From contig LVBO01000531.1 of NCBI GenBank assembly GCA_001604435.1, positions 1 to 5,442 of the forward strand: a stretch of 5,442 nt of DNA. Reading direction: 5' to 3'. Under the pieces are notes generated by a model that did not search any database, was not told where the DNA came from, and was given only the letters and a program-made list of their open reading frames with translations. Positions 5,167-5,442 of the stretch are shown piece by piece. Positions within the stretch are counted from its first letter, which is position 1. The number at the start of each line of letters is the position of its first letter. The DNA comes from Synergistales bacterium Syner_01 (GTDB lineage Bacteria; Synergistota; Synergistia; Synergistales; Aminobacteriaceae). The translations under genes and the position numbers were made by a program.

Positions 5167-5425
5167 GCAGGTCACAACGGCGCATTCCCTCGGCCAGCCA
5201 CTCCGCGGACTCCTCCGTTCCGGCGAAACCGCCGCGCTTCGCCTCCGCCGCAAGCATAGCCCAATATTTGTCTTCATGCTCCCGCATTCGACGGAATTCG
5301 TCGGCGGAGAGCAGCACAGCCGAAGAACGGCCGGAACGAGTGATCTCGACCGGCTCCTTTTGAGCATGCTCGACATACGCGCCGAAACGCTGCTTGAATT
5401 CCGTCGCATTCACCACAACGGGCAT
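5153..5425 (-). CDS. Phd/YefM-family antitoxin
   Basis: A 90-residue antitoxin with the Phd/YefM N-terminal DNA-binding fold: MPVVVNATEFKQRFGAYVEHAQKEPVEITRSGRSSAVLLSADEFRRM (residues 1-47), including the conserved pattern of a Thr-Arg-Ser-Gly-Arg turn and Val-Leu-Leu-Ser strand. The C-terminal helix (about 48-90), with AEAKRGGFAGTEESAEWLAEGM, would cap the RelE-like toxin encoded by the overlapping next gene. The ATG at 5425 is preferred to a GTG at 5434. AGAGGTG (5432-5438) sits 6 nt before the ATG as the ribosome-binding site and would overlap the GTG itself. The promoter lies mostly outside the window. Antitoxin-first order with overlap is the standard layout and suggests autoregulation by the pair. 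Confidence 0.91.
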   Translation of the reverse strand: MPVVVNATEFKQRFGAYVEHAQKEPVEITRSGRSSAVLLSADEFRRMREHEDKYWAMLAAEAKRGGFAGTEESAEWLAEGMRRCDLHEEA

Positions 5426-5442
5426 TCTACTCACCTCTTTAT

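Noticed and set aside
5426..5434. GTG start for the Phd/YefM antitoxin
   Set aside because: The purine-rich AGAGGTG overlaps this GTG and is correctly spaced for the ATG at 5425, where the family N-terminus begins.

Overview
The window is a GC-rich, tightly packed bacterial chromosomal segment. The 5' edge holds the end of a sodium-symporter gene. The rest is an accessory block made almost entirely of toxin-antitoxin (TA) and protein-modification genes. No rRNA, tRNA, CRISPR array or transposase is visible. The protein mix (bacterial NSS transporter, YhcH/DUF386 protein, ADP-ribosylglycohydrolase with a DUF6508-like tail) and the high GC would fit an anaerobic, host- or sludge-associated bacterium such as a member of Synergistota. 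That assignment is a guess from recollection, with no marker gene to confirm it.

Layout. Bases 1-668 (+) encode the C-terminal 221 residues of the NSS transporter, followed by a 15-bp perfect hairpin at 676-715. A minus-strand block then runs leftwards from about 3254 to 891: relB/dinJ-like antitoxin (3206-2934), YhcH/YjgK/YiaL (DUF386) protein (2937-2482), hicA (2389-2141), hicB (2144-1671) and a Fic-domain protein (1634-891). relB and yhcH overlap by ATGA, as do hicA and hicB. Only 36 bp separates hicB from fic. Good sigma70-type promoters lie before relB (3226-3254) and before hicA (2413-2442), so there are probably two transcripts, relB-yhcH and hicA-hicB-fic. No convincing terminator separates them.

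A divergent promoter near 3393-3420 (+), with a leader of about 160 nt, drives an ADP-ribosylglycohydrolase (3587-4840). Converging on it from the right edge is a Phd/YefM-RelE pair (antitoxin 5425-5153, toxin 5166-4906), whose genes overlap by 14 nt.

How the parts relate. Three antitoxin-type genes, two recognisable RNase toxins (HicA, RelE), one protein-modifying Fic enzyme and one ADP-ribose-removing enzyme sit within 4.5 kb. The most unusual unit is the RelB/DinJ-type antitoxin coupled by a 4-nt overlap to a YhcH/DUF386 protein, exactly where a RelE/YafQ toxin would be expected. It may be an atypical TA pair, or an antitoxin remnant recruited as an autoregulator of a sugar-handling enzyme. 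The second notable unit is hicA-hicB-fic, where a Fic enzyme with its own inhibitory helix sits as third gene of a TA operon.
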